A stretch of DNA of 9,041 nt from Candidatus Nanopelagicales bacterium (GTDB lineage: Bacteria > Actinomycetota > Actinomycetes > S36-B12 > UBA10799): positions 1 to 9,041 of the forward strand of contig JALOLM010000154.1 of the NCBI GenBank assembly GCA_025455985.1. The letters run 5' to 3'. Position 1 is the first letter of the stretch. Every line of letters starts with the position of its first letter. The notes under the pieces were generated by a model. It saw nothing but the letters and a program-made list of their open reading frames with translations. It was not told where the DNA came from and made no database searches. Positions 7,533-9,041 of this stretch are shown here, one piece after another. Made by a program: the position numbers and the translations under genes.

Positions 7533-8654
7533 TCAAGTATCGCTGCGCAGCCAGGCGGTCAGGACATCGCGGCAGGCCATCACCTCTTCGACGGACACCT
7601 CCTCGTCGTCGCTGTGGGCGAGGGCCGCATCGCCGGGTCCGTGCTGAACGGTCGGGATCCCCGCGGCGACTAGTTGCCGCAGGTCGGAGCCGTAGGTGGC
7701 CCCGAAGACCCGCGCCGGTGTGCCGGTGACGGCCTGATGGGCTGCCTCGAGCTGGAGCACCAGTGGGTGTGAGGTGTCGGTGCTGCCGGGCGCGAACCGG
7801 CCGCCGAACCACTCGACATGCGCGCCGGGCAGCGCCTGCTCGAAGGCATTCATCGCCTCGGGTATGGTCTCGTCGAGTCGCACGCCGTAGCGGCCCTCGA
7901 TGCTCAGTTGTCCCATCACCGTCGACGGCCAATCGCCGCCCTCGATGCGCCCGATGCTGATGGGGTAGGCCAGGGGCCACGGGGCGAGGATGTCCGGGAC
8001 CTCAGCGTTGCGTTCGGCCTCCAACGCCTGCAGTGTGCCGAGCACCTGCGGCAGCCCATCCAATGCGTTGTGCCCGTCCCAGCGCCGTGCGCCGTGCGCG
8101 CTGACCCCGGTCAGGGTGATCCGGAACGTCAACGAGCCGGCATTCGCCGGGATGATCGCCAGCGATGTGGGTTCCGGGATCACGCAGACCTTCGCGCGCA
8201 ATCCGTGTTTGAGAGCCAGGAAGGTTCCGACCCCGCCGTCCTCCTCGCCGCTGACCGCGCAGATCGCCACGTCCCCGCCGGCTTCGCGGGCGGCGTACAT
8301 CCCAGCGAGCAGGCCACTCTTCATGTCCACGGCGCCGCGGCCGACGATGTGGTCTTGCGTCAGCTTCGGCGCCGGGCCGCCCGGCACCACGTCTGTGTGC
8401 CCCAGGATCAGCCGATTTCCCTTGCTGGCCGGCGGCTTACCGATCACGCCGGTGACTGTGGATCTTTCGACCTCCATACCGGGGTAGTCGGGCTGCGTGC
8501 AGTGGACGTTGGGGTCGTCCACCCAGGTCTCCACGTCCCACCCCCAGGCGGTGAGCTTGTCCGCGACCCACTGTTGAGCCTGTTGCTCGCCGGGTGTGCC
8601 GCCGACGGAGGCGATGTCGAGCAGTTCGGCCAGATCGCGGAGCAGGGGTTCCAC
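7533..8654 (-). CDS. M20-family metallopeptidase (ArgE/DapE-type deacylase)
   Basis: A 373-residue cytosolic zinc amidohydrolase. Seen: metal ligand His86 and partner Asp88 in LGHTDVVPGG, bridging Asp110 in GRGAVDMKSG, general-base/ligand pair Glu137-Glu138 in SGEEDGG, Glu161 in PEPT, the dimerisation segment with GVSAHGARRWDGHNA (183-197), and the C-terminal ligand His347 in LAHSDDEE. This complete set places it with ArgE/DapE-type deacylases, which cleave N-acyl amino acids or small peptides; the exact substrate is not identifiable. Start choice: the frame stays open to 8840, but the extra 62 residues are encoded by the 142-bp repeat at 8682-8823 and its flanks and do not look like part of the enzyme. 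GTG 8654 (VEPLLRDLAELLDI) matches the usual M20 N-terminus. Its ribosome-binding site is weak (AGG 8 nt before). It is the first gene of an operon with the EamA transporter. Confidence 0.92.
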   Translation of the reverse strand: MEPLLRDLAELLDIASVGGTPGEQQAQQWVADKLTAWGWDVETWVDDPNVHCTQPDYPGMEVERSTVTGVIGKPPASKGNRLILGHTDVVPGGPAPKLTQDHIVGRGAVDMKSGLLAGMYAAREAGGDVAICAVSGEEDGGVGTFLALKHGLRAKVCVIPEPTSLAIIPANAGSLTFRITLTGVSAHGARRWDGHNALDGLPQVLGTLQALEAERNAEVPDILAPWPLAYPISIGRIEGGDWPSTVMGQLSIEGRYGVRLDETIPEAMNAFEQALPGAHVEWFGGRFAPGSTDTSHPLVLQLEAAHQAVTGTPARVFGATYGSDLRQLVAAGIPTVQHGPGDAALAHSDDEEVSVEEVMACRDVLTAWLRSDT

Positions 8655-8681
8655 GGGTCCAGCCTGCCATTCGCCCCTCGG

Positions 8682-8823
8682 CGTACTTTTCGGGTTGGGG
8701 CACAGGCCGAAACCCTCTTGATCAACCTGAAAAGTACGGTTTGGCGCCCGAAATGCACCAAAGATGCAGAAATGGGCGTACCTTTCGGGTTGATCAAGGG
8801 GTAGCGCCAACCCCAAAAGTACG
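8682..8823. repeat. 142-bp structured repeat, copy B
   Basis: Same length and orientation as copy A at 3223-3364. The inverted ends are nearly perfect: CGTACTTTTCGGGTTGG at 8682-8698 pairs with 8807-8823 at 16 of 17 positions. Arms are at 8682-8697, 8723-8738 (inverted), 8777-8792 and 8808-8823 (inverted). The inner pair extends to about 25 bp with three non-Watson-Crick positions, two of them wobble. TTGATCAA occurs at 8718-8725 and 8790-8797, the same 72-bp spacing as in copy A. GC is about 54%. The element ends 27 bp before the GTG start of the peptidase gene, so it could lie in that mRNA's 5' leader. This copy looks younger or better preserved than copy A, because its arm 2 still ends in GTACG whereas copy A has lost that end. 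Confidence 0.85.
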
Positions 8824-8839
8824 CAGATCGGCTTGCGCA

Positions 8840-8874
8840 CCGGCCATCTGGTCGCCGGTTTGCCGCATCGCCTG
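8840..8874. repeat. 35-bp imperfect direct repeat, unit 1
   Basis: Matches 8902-8936 at 29 of 35 positions, offset 62 bp. It begins CCGGC and contains GCCGG nine bases later, so each unit can form a small hairpin; in this unit the stem is ACCGGC/GCCGGT. The shared tail reads GGTTT-CCGCATCGC. It lies 17 bp beyond the 142-bp repeat. It could be a REP-like unit or the remains of a second element type. Confidence 0.6.
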
Positions 8875-8901
8875 TGGTGATGGCTGAACCGGTGGTGTTT
8901 T

Positions 8902-8936
8902 CCGGCGATCTAGTTGCCGGTTTCCCGCATCGCTTC
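8902..8936. repeat. 35-bp imperfect direct repeat, unit 2
   Basis: Second unit of the direct repeat described for 8840-8874, with the same CCGGC-nine bases-GCCGG hairpin core and the same GGTTT-CCGCATCGC tail. Only two units are present. The six differences include C/T, G/A and C/G changes, and the hairpin core is retained. Confidence 0.6.
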
Positions 8937-8977
8937 CACCGTCCGACTTGACACACGCAACACTTTTCAGGAAACTG

Positions 8978-9041
8978 ATGACAGCGAAGGGGAGTATCCA
9001 CGACGCGGATGTCGACAATACGGCGCAAGCCCGGCACCCGC
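8978..9041 (+). CDS. possible start of a plus-strand gene, truncated by the window edge
   Basis: ATG at 8978 is preceded by AGGA (8969-8972) at a suitable 5-nt spacing and opens a frame that runs to the end of the window (21 codons, beginning MTAKGSIHDADVDN). Third positions are mostly G or C. A competing start is ATG 9008 in another frame (MSTIRRKPGTR), with GGGGAG 13 nt upstream. Nothing is recognisable in so few residues, so this is a tentative call. Confidence 0.3.
   Translation, partial: MTAKGSIHDADVDNTAQARHP

Larger units (their letters stand above)
8655..8977. other. repeat-rich intergenic region
   Basis: About 320 bp upstream of the peptidase gene. It holds copy B of the 142-bp repeat (8682-8823), then an imperfect direct repeat of 35 bp (8840-8874 and 8902-8936). 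No gene was recognised; minus-strand frames running through it translate the repeats. TTGACA at 8948-8953 matches a -35 consensus but has no acceptable -10 at the right distance on the plus strand. Confidence 0.55.

Noticed and set aside
6544..7980. Long minus-strand frame of 478 residues across the transporter and peptidase
   Set aside because: It is an Arg/Gly/His-rich shadow of two well-supported genes in another frame, a common effect in high-GC DNA.
7818..8804. Long plus-strand frame of 328 residues opposite the peptidase
   Set aside because: The antisense shadow of a gene with all catalytic residues intact; its composition is not protein-like.
8840..8936. CRISPR-like repeats
   Set aside because: Only two imperfect units with one 27-bp gap between them, no further repeats and no cas genes. 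The units carry internal hairpins and six mismatches.
8948..8976. Promoter from perfect TTGACA at 8948-8953
   Set aside because: The bases 16-18 nt downstream (near GAAACT) do not resemble a -10 box, and transcription would begin inside the tentative gene at 8978.
8794..9018. Minus-strand frame of 74 residues with a hydrophobic start
   Set aside because: It translates the 35-bp direct repeats and the edge of the 142-bp repeat, has no family features, and conflicts with the plus-strand start signal at 8969-8980.

Overview
The window is high-GC DNA with strong G/C preference at third codon positions, GTG and TTG starts as well as ATG, and a CtpE-type P-type ATPase. Together these point to an actinobacterial (Actinomycetota) chromosome. 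The gene content is mostly housekeeping or lightly accessory. No phage, insertion sequence, CRISPR array, tRNA or rRNA is visible.

Layout from left to right. (1) Positions 2-1471, plus strand: the C-terminal three quarters or so of a YyaL/SPATA20-type (DUF255) protein, whose start lies outside the window. (2) Positions 1457-3103, minus strand: a sirtuin followed 39 nt later by an epoxide-hydrolase-like alpha/beta hydrolase. They probably form an operon, whose last gene overlaps the end of the DUF255 gene tail to tail by 15 bp. (3) Positions 3104-3447: a non-coding gap holding the first copy of a 142-bp structured repeat. (4) Positions 3448-5724, minus strand: a complete P-type cation ATPase resembling mycobacterial CtpE. 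(5) Positions 5725-6127: a gap with what may be a decayed DUF4189-like reading frame. (6) Positions 6128-6586, plus strand: a small secreted, six-cysteine DUF4189 protein. (7) Positions 6588-8654, minus strand: a two-gene operon of an M20 metallopeptidase/deacylase and an EamA/DMT exporter, separated by 3 nt. (8) Positions 8655-9041: a second copy of the 142-bp repeat, then a pair of imperfect 35-bp direct repeats, then possibly the first codons of a plus-strand gene.

The most unusual content is the repeat. The two copies (3223-3364 and 8682-8823) align over 142 bp without a gap, with 119 identities. Each contains four related 16-nt arms arranged as alternating inverted repeats, so either two side-by-side hairpins or one nested structure can form. 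Both copies lie in the same orientation, just upstream of unrelated minus-strand genes. They are about 52-54% GC by hand count, clearly less than their surroundings. The substitution pattern argues against a coding role, although an open frame runs through both copies. This looks like a dispersed non-autonomous or REP/MITE-like element. I cannot name a described family for it.

Functionally, the genes do not form one obvious pathway. The two divisions that matter are the sirtuin-hydrolase pair and the peptidase-exporter pair; each is likely co-transcribed, and each has a repeat copy in its 5' upstream region.
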